Shown here in pieces: positions 15,915 to 27,370 of a stretch of DNA of 64,000 nucleotides. The notes under the pieces were generated by a model, which did not search any database, had not been told where the DNA came from, and saw only the letters and a list, made by a program, of their open reading frames with translations. The stretch is from positions 1,984,001 through 2,048,000 of the forward strand of contig NC_003283.11 in assembly GCF_000002985.6 (NCBI RefSeq), in the 5' to 3' direction. The DNA comes from Caenorhabditis elegans. Lineage: Eukaryota; Nematoda; Chromadorea; Rhabditida; Rhabditidae. How positions within the stretch are numbered: position 1 is the first letter of the stretch; each line of letters opens with the position of its first letter. The translations under genes and the position numbers were made by a program.

Positions 15915-16082
15915 TTTAGACCTTTTATATGAAAAACTATGAGCGTAGGGAACATATTTAATGTGATTTTTTATAGTCTACAAAGTTCAAGTCTCGATTT
16001 AAAACATGTTTTTTGTGATGACAAAACATGAGAGGGAGATCTTGGAGAAAACGCAGGGATACGGTGTGCGATTTTGTGACTT
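15915..16082 (-). promoter_or_regulatory. Promoter-like block duplicated at 20347-20514
   Basis: About 165 bp here match the region directly upstream of the lectin gene at 20307. Shared landmarks in order are CTTTTATA, GAGCGTAGG, TATTTAATGTG, AAAGTTCAAGTCTCGAT, TTTTGTGATG, ACGGTGT and GTGATTTTGT. Confidence 0.65.
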
Positions 16083-16196
16083 TTTTTCCGTGGAACTGGA
16101 TTAAAGAAAAAATACTTTTAAAAACCCACAAACGTTGAGGCTGTCCCACGGCGGTTTGATCGACAAAAAAATGTGGAAAATTTTTCTTCAAAAAAA

Positions 16197-16303
16197 CACG
16201 TTCTTAACCATACAAAATCAGTTGAGAAGCCTGCGTCTAGATTCCCGCAATTCTCGTAGATCTATGTAGATCAAGCAGAAATGAAATAGCCCGATACCAC
16301 GTG
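16197..16303. mobile_element. Half copy of CACGTGGTGCCAG MITE
   Basis: Contains CAGTTGAGAAGCCTGCGTCT, CCCGCA, GTAGATCTATGTAGATCAAG and the terminal ACCACGTG, matching the right half of the full copies at 44353 and 58498. Confidence 0.7.
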
Positions 16304-16550
16304 TTTCTCCGAGAGGAGTACAACACATGGGCTAGGTTTTCGCTCGGCCGCGGCCTTTTTTCCGATTTTTTTCTGGCTGAAACTCGCCATTTTTTTCTGA
16401 TTTTTTGTTGAAAGTTTGCAAAAATTAAATTTTATTTTGACGAGCAGTACTAAATGCAGCATAAAATAATGTCGAGAGAAAATAATTTTTATTGGAATTT
16501 GTTCAAATCGGAGTCAACTAGTCCAATCAGCCAAGGTTGAAATGCCGGAT

Positions 16551-19500
16551 TTAATCACAGTATGGAAGCCAATCTTGAGGAGGACTGAAATAACAGTAAT
16601 TGTATTTCCAATATTTTTTTTGATTGGTCTTATTATGGATGAAATCTATGTCATTTGACAGAAGACCTTCTTAATAGGCCCCTACAAAAATTTTAACGGC
16701 AGAGGAGCACTTTGAACTAGAAAAAAAGTCGATCTGAAATTGCTGCCAGTTCATTTTTTTTCAATACTTTAGAGGCCCGTAAATCTGCTCGAAATGATAA
16801 TTTTCATGATTTTTAGACTACTTCAAAATAGAATAGTATTCTGGAAGCTTTTCAAAATGTTTTTTTTTTGCAAAAAAATCTGCAAAATCTCTTTTTCGGG
16901 TGAAAAAATTTCAGATTTTTCATAAAAATCAAAAATTTCAAAAATAATTTCCGATTGTTAGCCGGCTCCTTAATATCCTAGAAATCATTAAAAGTTGCAA
17001 AACTCCACATTTGGAGCAGTTTTACGGGGCTCATACGTTGTGAAAAATGCTCTGACAGCAATTTCAGAGCGACTTTTTTTGCAGCTTAAAGTGCTCCTTT
17101 GCCGCTAAATTTTTTATAGAGGCTATTTAGAAGGTCTTCTTCAAAATAACTTATGTTTCAATCAGAATACCGGCATTTGAGAGAGAAAATCGCGGTAATT
17201 CAAACGAGGAGATTAGTCACAATTGAAAAAAATTTTCAAAATTTATTTTCATTACAATTTAATCCGATAAACGGATTTTTCAAGCACTACCTTATACTGT
17301 ACACTCTGAATTGAGTGGCTTCTTCAGCTTCATTTGTGTAGTCATATTGTAGTTCCATACTGTAAGTCACCGGGCTTAAAGTAAACCCATTACCGGTAAG
17401 AATTCCATTAAAACTCTAAATCTTATGATATTAATGAAATACATATGAACGTCATATCGATTACCGCCGGGTAAACCTGCCAGTCAATGATGCTGTACTT
17501 GTCGTTTGTTTTTGTTATGAAAAAATGAAGTGACCGAATGGAATCAATGGGAGCTGAAAGATTAAACACTGTAATACAAAGTAAAAGAACAAGAACCTAC
17601 CGTGATCTTGAATTGTTAAAGCCACCCAATATTCATTTGAAAACGGAATGTTCATTTGTGGCAGCTCCGTTATGTTTTGACCGGAGAGAACCGGGTTGGC
17701 ACAGTAAATTGGATACGGAGCATCATAAATAGGAATATAATCCATTAGCTGGAAAAATCAAATCTGACCGGAGCTCCACTGAACACGAAAGGTGGGGAAG
17801 TATTTTTTGAATATTTGCCACTTTACAGCGCAGCGCATAAAAGTTCCCATTTGTCTTATATGTGTACTGTATACTGTATCAAAAATGGAGTCGCATTCCG
17901 GAAAAAAGTTACAGCAGCTGACATTCTTTTTTTTTACTAGAATTTTCAAATAACCCACACATTGTTAAACTTGGTGGTTTCGTGAAACAAAGTTGAATGA
18001 GTCAGAAATTATACAAAAAATTAAAGATAGATTACGAGAGTCAGAATTGACAAAATTTTCTCATAATGCAAGAAATCAGATTCAGAAAAACGTCATAAGT
18101 CAGACGAGAATAAGCCAAGGGTGGGCGAAAATTACCAATTACCATTCTTCAAATCGGCAAAATGCCTGTTTGACGTTTTGCCGGAATTTTTAATTTCCGG
18201 CAATATGTCTATTTGCCGTTACAGGGAAACATTCATGAGATGCGTACAACTTTGCCGATTAAAATTGAAATTCTGAGCTTTCCTAAAAAAAATGTACAAA
18301 ACCACAATTTACCAAAAGTTTTCGGCAGTTTCCGGTTTGCCGATTTTGTCATTTTTGAATCAAACTCTGTTTCATGAGAAAAAGGAAGGTTTTAAGTTGT
18401 GGGTCACTCAGAAATTCTTATCAAAAACTGACCCGCTTGATGTCAGCTACTGGAACTATTTCCGGAGCAGAGCCCAATTATTTTGGCAAAGCCAAAAAGT
18501 TAGCAACTTATTTTAGTATTTGATTTGAACGTAAAATATCAATATTATATCACTACCCACTTCATCAAAGTCCCCGTCTTCTCCAATATTACACACTCCA
18601 TTCGTTTTGGATGTTAAATTATACATCGCTTTTGATTGGGTTCCGCCTGACGGTGCAACTGAACAAACCGCATGAATTATTCCATGATGTTGTCTCACAA
18701 GTGATACTGTTTTTGAGATGTCCGCATTATTCGGATGACGTTTAGAAAGGATCAAGATAATCGATCCGCAAGTGGGAATATCGTTATTGTTGTAGAATTT
18801 CTTGAACGTGGTAAAGTATATTGTTTGGTGAAGCTTCTGTAAAATACCTCAATAACTTGCAGAGAATCACTCCCTGTCGTTTTGTCGCCGAATCCCAATC
18901 TTGGATCAGGAAGATGAGAGTGCAAATATGCCGTGGCGCTTCTAAATTTTAGGATGAAACATTTTTTTGATAAATATGACTACCTATAATCCGTGAAATA
19001 AGCAATGCTTTCTGCCACACGAACATCAAATCTTGCAATTGCGTATCCGGAATACTGGGCCAAGTTCAAAGTTTTTCTGTCCCACGATTGTCTCACAGTT
19101 TGCGAATTGAAATCATTTGAAAATGCAAAAAGTAGTGTCACTCGGTCGGTTCGTTTGCAGAAACTGTCTTCTGAACAGGCATGCTTGGAAATTTAAATTT
19201 AGTGAGCTGACAAATAAGGGGTTCTTTTTTTTTGCTTTAAAAATTATCCACTGTTTTTGCTGTTGAAACAATTATTCAGACTTAAAAGAAACTAGCAGCA
19301 AAATCTAGAATGCCGGAAATTCTCTGAAAATTCGCCAAATTCGCCGCTCGCCGAAAATTTTGAATATCGGCCATTGGTTTTAAAGTTGATAAATCCAAAA
19401 ATAGTTTTTTTTTTTGACTTACCTGTTCTAGGTTCTCGAGTCGAAGTAATAACTGGAGGTGAAAAAGTTGGTGGAGCAGCAGGATCATAACTGCACACAA

Positions 19501-20307
19501 AGAAGTTCTTGTCGTTCTCTCCAAATGCATTCCATTTTGTGTTCACCACACTTTGAGCCAAATTATTTTGACCGAGTTGAGTGCCGAGGTTTGTGTAGGT
19601 CACTGGACGCCCGTTATCCCAAACAAATGGACTTGAAGACCTGTTTCGGCTTAGCCCAATCCAAAAATTTCCGTTCTTTGTTTCAAAAGCCGTTCGAGCA
19701 TCATCTTTAAATTCTTTAAATTACAAAATGTACACATGTAGTGGTCAACTTTCTCAGGTGCAGAACTAGGTCATTTTAGCTCGGCCATATCTGGCGTAGA
19801 TTTACGGCGCATAGCGTGTCGCGTCGCGGCTCGATTTTAGTTTTAAAACTAAATGTATTTGTTCGTGTGGAGTACACGACTTTCCCACGCGTTGTCCGAC
19901 GGGCGATTGTCAATGGAGCGCGAATAATGCAATGAAGAAGGACAGAACCCCGTGTTCCAATAATCACATCAACATTTGTCCAAATACTATTATGACTACT
20001 TTGGCAGTCTTTTTTTGAAGGTTAAAACTTCGAGTAAGGCTCATTTTATCATTTAACTTCATTGCAACTCCAATAATATTACCAACTCACAGGCCAAAAA
20101 ATTGCTGGTATACTGATCAGGAACATATGCCAAAAAAGAAGAAGTGACTGGATTCTGATGATGACACCAATTACGAGCATCATTGAATGTCATCTGTTGG
20201 GGCACGAACGTGAAGCATAACCCTTTGATTTCCTTATCTCGACCGTCAAAACACGCACTTTTTGCATAAGAAGCAAGAAAAAGAGAAAGAAATAGTTGAA
20301 GTAGCAT
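16551..20307 (-). CDS. Secreted C-type lectin with VWA-like domain (clec family)
   Basis: The product is probably a secreted or surface carbohydrate-binding protein of the large nematode clec family. Exon 1 (20307-20090) gives a signal peptide (MLLQLFLSLFLASYAKSA) and the start of a C-type lectin domain (CFDGRDKEIKGLCF, NDARNWCHHQNP). The domain continues at about 19707-19428 with GNFWIGLSR, SPFVWDNGRP and NFFVCSYD, then a short Pro/Ser/Thr linker. Later exons (about 19180-18990, 18940-18850, 18840-18558) resemble a VWA-type fold (FDVRVAESIAYF, CGSIILILSKRHPN). A C-terminal part follows (about 17751-17549, 17520-17290 and a last short exon) ending PQDWLPYCD. An 800 bp intron (17752-18557) carries GCCGATTTGCCG repeats and another carries a palindrome. 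The exact clec number is not recognised, and middle exon borders are approximate. Confidence 0.72.
16645..17160. mobile_element. Palindromic MITE in last lectin intron
   Basis: The left arm GACAGAAGACCTTCTTAATAG and right arm CTATTTAGAAGGTCTTCTTC pair imperfectly. Inner segments also pair (GGCAGAGGAGCACTTTGAA with TTAAAGTGCTCCTTTGCCG). About 515 bp, non-coding. Confidence 0.75.
18120..18365. repeat. GCCGATTTGCCG-type repeat cluster
   Basis: Multiple short copies of TTGCCGGAAATTT/TTTGCCGATT lie in a lectin intron. The same family clusters at 990-1110, 1240-1290, 34140-34350, 41965-42645, 45420-45790, 50160-50710, 51710-51880 and 52060-52170. Confidence 0.75.
19768..19945. repeat. Dispersed repeat, inverted copy at 61375-61560
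   Basis: Shared landmarks with the copy near 61.5 kb, in inverted orientation there, are CTCGGCCATATCTGG, GTAGATTTACGGCGC, GCGTGTCGCGTCG, ACTAAATGTATTTG, GTGGAGTACAC and GACTTTCCCACG. Only 160-180 bp are present and there are no coding features. The type resembles rolling-circle-derived repeats of nematodes, but I cannot confirm the class. Confidence 0.7.
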
Positions 20308-21056
20308 TTGAAGTCAACTGAGAAAAGTTAACAAATGATCACTTTTTAGGCTTTTATAGGAAGCTACGAGCGTAGGAAACGTATTTAATGTGCTTTTATC
20401 TATTCTATAAAGTTCAAGTCTCGATATAAAACTTGTGTTTTGTGATGGCAAGAGATAAGAAAGAGCTTGGAACAAATGCCGTACTACGGTGTAGACCCTT
20501 ATGTGATTTTGTCGCTCTTTACCTATGCTTGCCTACCTGCCTTCCAGGTGGTCATCGCCTGCCTACCTGCCTTCAAGGTGACCTACACCTGCCTACTTGC
20601 CTGCAAAGAGACCAACGCCTGCCAACCTGTGGCCTACGCCAGCCTTCCTTCTAGATGGTTAAATCTCATAGCCAGACAGTACGTGATCAAGGATGTCAAG
20701 TGTGCAAGCCCCAAGCTTTTCACTCAACGACAGAATTTAAAAAAAGGCAACATGTTGGCGGACACGTGCCTACCTACCAAAGACGCCTTACCGTGTACTT
20801 GAAAACCTTCTTCTATAAACAAAAAAAAGATACACGTGAAAAATGTATGTACTTTACGCAAAATAATAATAATAAATTGTACACGTATGTATCTATGAAA
20901 ATGCTCCACGTGCAAAAAAGTTACACGATTTGTTTAGTTTCTAATTATTTCTCAATTTCTGTAATAATAAGTTCATTCTTCGGATTCATTGCAAAGTAAA
21001 ACTAAAGGTATTTTTAATTTTATTCCAAGGCAAAGCATCCCTGTACTTTTCAGAAA
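20308..21056. other. Divergent intergenic region between lectin and cysl-4
   Basis: Holds the lectin promoter-like block (20347-20514, with CTTTTATAGG about 42 bp upstream of the start codon) and then a GCCTGCCTACCTGCCTTC repeat array (20523-20650). The reading frames through the array are driven by the repeat and I do not call them genes. Confidence 0.6.
20523..20650. repeat. Tandem CCTGCCTACCTGCC repeat
   Basis: About four to six imperfect units of roughly 24-30 bp contain GCCTACCTGCCTTCAAGGTG. Single units or complements recur at 43-56, 4489-4515, 21405-21475, 32755-32805, 38005-38065, 38505-38530, 52195-52215 and 52335-52355. Confidence 0.75.
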
Positions 21057-22730
21057 ATGTCACGCGAATTGATGGTTCATGATAGTGGAGATACCGTTGG
21101 AAACACTCCGCTGGTACTTTTGAGAAATATCACCAAGGGATTGGATGCCAGAATTGGTAGGGAAATTTCAAAATTCCACAAATTTATTTATTTTTTCTTT
21201 TCAGCCGTCAAAATCGAATATCTGAATCCATCGTGCTCAGTGAAGGACCGTATCGCTAAAACGATGGTGGACGACGCTGAGAAAGCCGGGAAAATTGTTC
21301 CGGGGAAGACGGTTCTCGTGGAGGGTACCAGCGGAAACTTGGGGATCGCATTGGCTCATATTGGAAGAATTCGGGGGTAAGAAATCAGCTGGACAGATTT
21401 TAAAATATGCCTGCATGCCTGCCTTTAAAGTCACCTGACTAGGTAAGGCAGGCAGGCATAACCAGGCAGGCAGGCATGAATATTCACACATCTTATTCAG
21501 ATACAAAGTGATTTTGGTGATGACCACCGCCATGAGCATCGAGCGTCGGGCCATGCTCCGAGCCTACGGAGCCGAAGTGATTCTTTCGGATCCTGCCGAA
21601 GGTCATCCAGGGATTGTGAAGAAAATCGAGATGCTCGTCAGCAAACTTCCCGATGCATATTGCCTCGATCAGTTCTCAAACCCCTCCAATCCAGCCGCTC
21701 ACTACCGTACCACGGGTCCAGAAATTTGGAAGCAAACTCAAGGGAAAGTGGATATGGTTTGCTTCGGAGTCGGCTCAGGTGGGACGGTTACCGGAGTCGG
21801 AAGATATCTTCGTGCTCAAAAGCAAAATATTGGAGTGTACCCTGTGGAGCCATTCGAGAGCTCGGTGCTGAGTGGATTCCCGAGAGGTCCACATAAGATT
21901 CATGGTATGTTTAAGGGGTTTTTTGTTTTTCTAGAAAAATATTAAATTGGAGGTAGTTGATTGGAGAATATAGTCAGGGTACTGTTCTAGAACTGTAGTA
22001 ATTCTGCCGGAGTACTGTAGGGGTACGTTGGTGTTAGTGGATGAATATTGTCGGTGTACTCTAGGGGTACTGTAGGAATATGTTAGAAGGGCTGAAACTT
22101 TTTGGTTTTGTCTTTTGAGTGAATACTGTAGGGGCAATGTATGAGTACTGTAGAATTGTCATAGCTTTAGAAAAAAAATTATTTTAATCTTTGTAGGCTT
22201 ACTGTAGTTTTAGAAAATATGGTTTTATTTCCTTTGAAAGTATACTGTAGTAGTTCTTTAGGGGTACTGTAGGAGTCGCCTTCATTTCTTACAGTCCCTG
22301 GATTATTTTTAGAGTATTTCCTACATTAAATCCAATTGTAGGAATCGGCGCCGGATTGATTCCCGGGAACGTGGATCGCTCCCTCTTCACTGAAGTCTTT
22401 CGTGTCAAATCTGAAGATGCTATGAAAATGGCTCGCCGGCTCGCCGACGAGGAAGCGATTCTCGGTGGAATCTCATCTGGAGCGAATGTGGTCGCTGCCG
22501 TCGAACTGGCACGTCGTCCGGAAAACATTGGAAAATTGATTGTGACCACTGTGAATAGTTTTGCTGAGAGATATTTGTGAGTTTTAGTATTATATATTTT
22601 TAGTTTCAAAAAATAGACATTTTCCAGCTCCACCGAACTCTACTCAACACTGCTCAGCGAGGTGTCCAAACTGCCAATATCGACAGATGAGCAAGCTGTG
22701 GAAATTGCGAAAAAGTACTTGGGACTGTAA
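21057..22730 (+). CDS. cysl-4: Cysteine synthase-like PLP enzyme
   Basis: This belongs to fold-type II PLP enzymes (O-acetylserine sulfhydrylase/cystathionine beta-synthase family), which replace a beta substituent of serine derivatives with a thiol or related group. Exons: 21057-21156, 21205-21375, 21500-21904, about 22343-22577 and about 22628-22730. The start MSRELMVHD leads into GNTPLVLL. The PLP Schiff-base Lys is in [13 protein letters not shown], the substrate-binding loop is [12 protein letters not shown] and the phosphate-binding loop is [26 protein letters not shown] comes later, and it ends IAKKYLGL. No haem-binding N-terminus or CBS domains are present, so it is the short synthase-like form, about 330 residues. 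The third intron is full of GTACTGTAG repeats. The second half is duplicated at 28.1-29.3 kb. The symbol is from memory of F59A7.9. Confidence 0.85.
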
Positions 22731-23036
22731 CTCTTTTCTAGACATTGAAGTGATCACTTTTATTGTTTGGTAATGAAATAAAACCAATAAATTTATGTAC
22801 AAAAAATCGATAATCAGGCTGTTGTCTCCACGCCTCGGTATGCATTCTCAGCTCCATTTCTAACAGCAGTTCCTGCATTTTTTAACTGCATTCACGCCTG
22901 AAAGCTTTCATTTTTTGTTGATGGCTCAACTGTTGTATAATTAGTACCAAGTTGTCCTATTTTACTCGCAGGTTCCCACGCACTGCTACCGGCGTTTTCT
23001 GCAGTATTCGCTGCAGATTCTCCGGCACGAAGAGTC
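21652..23036. repeat. Segmental duplication, copy 1
   Basis: Closely matches 28104-29645 in the same orientation. It spans the second half of cysl-4 plus the opposite-strand peptide pseudogene. Exon identity is very high, with introns somewhat less conserved. Confidence 0.9.
22815..23036 (-). pseudogene. Broken copy of the small secreted VENAG-repeat gene
   Basis: Homologous to exons 2 and 3 of the intact gene at 29418-29860. Exon 2 remains readable (SETLRAGESAANTAENAGSS, WEPASKIGQLG). Exon 3 starts GVNAV but one extra A in an A run (GTTAAAAAATGCAGG instead of GTTGAAAATGCCGG) shifts the frame and brings a TAG after about eight codons. The signal-peptide exon and the RxRR site are missing because the duplication ends at about 23036. 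A clear pseudogene. Confidence 0.85.
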
Positions 23037-23348
23037 TCTGATGCAACATACCAAAAAACTTCTGTATCTACAATTTTATACTCACATTTCAAAATTGAGA
23101 ACAAAAGAGCAAAAAGTTGAAAAGTCGACCGTCCAAATGCTATGGGACATCCTGACTAGGAATCCGTCAGAAGGTGCCCGTGCGAGATGGACTAAAATTA
23201 TTTGCGAAAAAATCTGTTTAGTAATAGGGCCCAGAAAATTTATATACCTACTAACAACTTATTTTGTAGCAATCAGATCATGCATTCTTTTTAATATTCG
23301 AAAAAAAATTGTTTAAAAAAAACAAAAGGGTAAGGGAACATCCCAAAC

Positions 23349-23709
23349 CAAAGGTCACCATGGGAGAATGGACCGGAGCCGGATGCCACACCAACTTCTC
23401 CACCGCCGAAATGCGTGCTCCAGGTGGAATCGCTGCGATTGAAGCCGCCATGGCAGGACTCAAACGGACACATTTGGAGGCGATGAAGGTGTACGATCAG
23501 CATGGTGGAGAAGACCACGTTAGACAGGACGTCATGAGACAAGCTCGGCTGACAAATTCTCCTGGGGAGTCTCCAATCGTGGATGCTCAATCCGTATTCC
23601 GAGACAGGTGGCTGCAGAGAGAATGGGATATTTGGAGGATCGTCGTCCGTCGTCAAACTTTGATCCTTATCAAGTGACTGCAATGATTGCACAGAGCATT
23701 CTTTTCTAA
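23349..23709 (+). pseudogene. Glutamine synthetase fragment, frameshifted
   Basis: The remnant is the C-terminal third of a eukaryotic glutamine synthetase (normally about 360 residues). The first frame reads HPKPKVTMGEWTGAGCHTNF, EMRAPGGIAAIEAAM and HLEAMKVYDQHGGED. Near 23525 the frame shifts. In the next frame it reads [54 protein letters not shown] and a stop at about 23709. GAGCHTN and RRPSSN are the family's nucleotide/ammonia-site motifs. The N-terminal two thirds are absent and no promoter or first exon is visible. Probably a relic of a nearby or retrocopied gln gene. Confidence 0.88.
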
Positions 23710-24881
23710 AATGATACTGTCTTATCTATCCAGAATAAAAGTACATATGGGTGGGGTGATTTATTCGAATGAAATAAAATATTTATGATAATATAATGAA
23801 TATTTTTCTGTTTAATTGTTATTTAAGATTAATTATGCTGCACGGTGTGGATTTTTCAACAAAAATTCAAAAAAAACATGTTCCAAAATTAAATTCGCAT
23901 TTAATCATTCACGTAAAAGTTGTCATTCATCGTTATTTTTTTCGTTTTTGGGTGTTTTGTTTCAGCATTTTTCAGCCTGTTTTTGATTTTTTTTTTAGAT
24001 TTTAAGAAATATTATCAATATTGAACATATTTTCAGCTACTGAAATTATTCAGAAACTTGGAAAGCACATGTGGAAAACTTCATCGACAAAGTTGGATCA
24101 AGGAACGATTATTTGGAGCTCGTCAAAAACCAGATAATTTTTAAATCGTGTTCACATTGTTTTTTTTAAGTTTGAGAAATAAATTTTACACTTTTTCCGA
24201 TCTCTAAACTTCGAAAAAATCATTCAACTTTTCTACCAGAACATCAAAATTTCCGGAAACTGCAATATTTGAAAGGATTACGATGGAAATTGAGTCGAAA
24301 TTGTGTTTATGGATGGTGAAAATCCGTGTTCAGCAATTTTTTCGATTAAATTTATCAAATTATGAGAAATTACCATATTTTCTATGAATAACCATGATAA
24401 ATGTTAATTTTCTTCTTTTTTATATTTTAAATTGATATTCTATATCAAATATTTGAAAAATAAATGGATATTTCTCGATATTCGTTCGAAAAAGCTCGAT
24501 CGAGCTCGTGGGATAATTGACGAATTGTCGTCAAATTAAATGCGCGTACGCAAAGTACGCAATAGTGTACAAAACTTCTTCGCGTTGAATATTCAGTCGC
24601 GACTAGTCAGCCAAATGGGACTACTGTAGAAATTTCCTCGGCCACGTTCCAAACGCCGCTCCGTGTAACCAATTCAGGAAAAATTGTCGAAAACGTGTAG
24701 TTCTACAAATTATAGAATTCTGTGAATTTTTCACGTTTTTTACAACATGACAGAAAACCACGTGTTTGAAAACAGATATTTTCGATTCCCGTGACACGTA
24801 GTTTTTCTCTCCAATTCTCAGAAAAGATTTATTCTTCAATAAGTTTTGCAAGGTGGACGGTTGCCCACTATACAAATTGCG
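23710..24881. other. AT-rich spacer
   Basis: I see nothing coding here apart from possible 5' sequence of the SNF2 pseudogene near its end. Confidence 0.5.
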
Positions 24882-27370
24882 ATGAACGTCTCGGACCCAT
24901 CAAAAAACGAATATTCCAAGGTTTGTTTGAATTTGAATGAAATAAATAGAATTTCGCAATAAAATGATTGCTTTTCAGGAAATTCGTCGCACCGTCTCAT
25001 CGGAAATTATCGGTCAATCAAGAAGTCCGATGACTCTGGAAAACCAACCGGTGTCTCCGATGACAAAGCGGCGAAGACTCGAGAACATGGATCGTACGAT
25101 CACTGAACAAATGGTGGAAGATGAGATCGTGGCAACGGCCATTTCACCGCCATCACAGCCAAAAAACGTGGTCGTGCCAATCCCGCAGGATTTCGCTGCG
25201 ATGCTGACGAACAGCTGGACTAAACCGATTCGCGGGCCGATGACGGAGAAGAAAAAGCTCAAAATCAATGAGACTTTTAACAAACTGACGCAACAGCTTG
25301 CCGAGTTCGTAAACTTTTTAATTCATTTCTAATTGTAAGAAAAAATTGAGCCCGCGATCAACGAGCGAAAGACTTGTGAAAATTGAAATAATATATATTA
25401 ACTATCAATAAACACAAGCATTTTTCAGCGCAACTCACACGATCCCAGCTGAAACCGACCTCACGGAGACGCCCGACGGCTTCCTTGTCGATCTCATGCC
25501 CCATCAGAAAGCAGGACTTTGCTGGCTCCTTTGGCGAGAGAGTCAACCACATTCCGGTGGAATTCTCGGTGGTGATATGGGTCTTGGCAAGACCCTATCA
25601 ATGATTTCATTGATTGTGCATCAGAAGGCGGCGAGAAAAACACGGAAAGATGCGGGAGACGATGCAGTGGGCAAGGAGAAGTGGAAAGCTGCGAAGGAAA
25701 CAGAATTGTATCCATCAGATTGCACCGGAATCTTTGGTTCATCACTGGGAAGCTGAAATTGCTAGAAGACTTAAACAAGATCTACTTTCTGTTCTAGTAT
25801 ACCATGGAAACAGGAGACACATTAATCCGAAAGATCTTAAGAAGCACATCGAGTTGGATTATGATTTGGGTGAGAATTCTGAGCCCGCCTAATTTAAAAC
25901 CTGTTTTCGAATTGCAGAGCAGCATTTTTGAAGCTATATTATCTAAAAAAAATTTTCACTGAAATTTAATTATTTTTTCCAGAAGACGAGCACAATCCCT
26001 GCAGCAAGCTTCGGCCCCGTGTCTGTCCCAAAGCTGACAAAAACTCCTCTCCACTTGCTCGCATCGCTTGGTCTTATGTGATCCTCGACGAGGCGCATAT
26101 CATCAAAAATCGAAACGCCCAATGCTCAGAGGCAGCCTGCAAGATCTCAGCATTTTCACGCTGGTGTCTCTCGGGCACACCGATTCACAATAATATGAGA
26201 CGAAAGAAAATAGTCCACTTGATGGAGAAGAATATTGTGATCCACAAGTTGGAGATGGTCGGTCAGGAAGCTAAAGGATTTGCAATGATGATGGAAGCAG
26301 CTCGTAAGCTTGTCGAGGAAATCTTTGGAGACTCAGAAATCAACCGACAACAAAGAGGATATGATGATAAATACGCAAATCCGTTCTCATTCGGACACGG
26401 GACTTGACGGATAACACGAATTGTGGAGTGTATGTTTTGGTGCTGCTCATGCGCCTTCGCCAAGCGTGTGTGCACTTCCATATCACCAAACTGGACATGA
26501 AATTGGAAGCATTCGAGATTAACGGAGGCAGTGATGAGGATACAGATATAGAAGATATCAGGAACCGTATGGAAGTGACAATGCCAGCCGATAGCGAGGA
26601 TGATGATGAGCCGAAACAATTGCCTACGCAAATCTTCGAACCCGATTTCATCAGTTGCAAGATGGCCAAACCGCTCGAAATTGTTGGCGATGTTATGAAG
26701 AGCAAGGAGAAAGTGTGAGTGAAACCCTGAAACCCTATCAATACCAAAAAGTCGATATTTTCAGTGTCATTGTCTCCCAATGGACTTCTGTTCTGCGTCT
26801 CGTGCAAAGACATTCAAGAAGGAGGCCACGGGTACACATCTATCACCGGAGAGGTAGCCATAAAAGATCGGCAAGAACGAGTAGACAGCTTCAACCAAGA
26901 AAAGGGCGGAGCCCAGGATATGCTCCTCTCATTGACGGCCGGAGGTGTGGGGCTCAATTTGATTGGCGGGAATCATCTGATTATGGTCGATTTGCACTGG
27001 AATCCTGCACTAGAGCAGCAGGCGTGTGATCGCATTTATCGAATGGGACAGAAGAAGGAAGTCCATATTCATCGGTAATATCTTTTGAAGTTCAAAGTTT
27101 CGCTCATACAATCTATTTTATTTCTTGAATTGCTAGAAATTTCTAAAAACATTTTTACTGTTTATTTTTATTTTGAAATTTCACAAAAAAATTTGCAGAC
27201 TCATCGTGAAGGAAACCATTGAGCAACGCGTCATGAGCCTCCAGGAGAAGAAGCTCGCGTTGGCAGCTTCAGTGTTGGAAGGATCGGCAACTCGTGGAAT
27301 GAACAAGCTCACCAACTCAGACATTCGCACTCTCTTTGGACTCGACGAAGAATTTGAACTCGACACCTAA
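24882..27370 (+). pseudogene. SNF2-family ATPase (TTF2/lodestar-like), multiply frameshifted
   Basis: The intact ancestor would be a DNA-dependent ATPase of the SNF2 superfamily. Recognisable parts in order: N-terminus MNVSDPSKNEYSK (24882), Walker [10 protein letters not shown] (about 25570) and motif II ILDEAHIIKN (about 26080). Then come SGTPIHNN and, in the helicase C-terminal domain, [32 protein letters not shown] and [10 protein letters not shown] (to about 27060). It ends DEEFELDT. Breaks: a frame change with loss of coding sequence near 25710-25725 (ELYPSD, then [10 protein letters not shown] in another frame), a deletion of the linker after HNN, a frame change near 26405, and one near 26810. 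With this much damage I call it a pseudogene. A gene model could be forced only by odd splicing. Confidence 0.75.

Larger units (their letters stand above)
15579..16550. other. Intergenic region upstream of alh-5 with duplicated promoter-like block
   Basis: No gene is seen here. It contains the promoter-like block at 15915-16082, described separately, and half of a MITE at 16197-16303. The alh-5 promoter should lie here, since alh-5 starts at 15578 on the minus strand. Confidence 0.5.

Noticed and set aside
20433-20802. Frames with LPTCL repeats
   Set aside because: Generated by the CCTGCCTACCTGCC repeat; no start context or domain.
23291-23692. 133-codon minus-strand frame
   Set aside because: Antisense of the glutamine synthetase relic, which has unmistakable GS motifs on plus.
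26340-26813. 157-codon minus-strand frame
   Set aside because: Antisense of the SNF2 relic; no domain resemblance.
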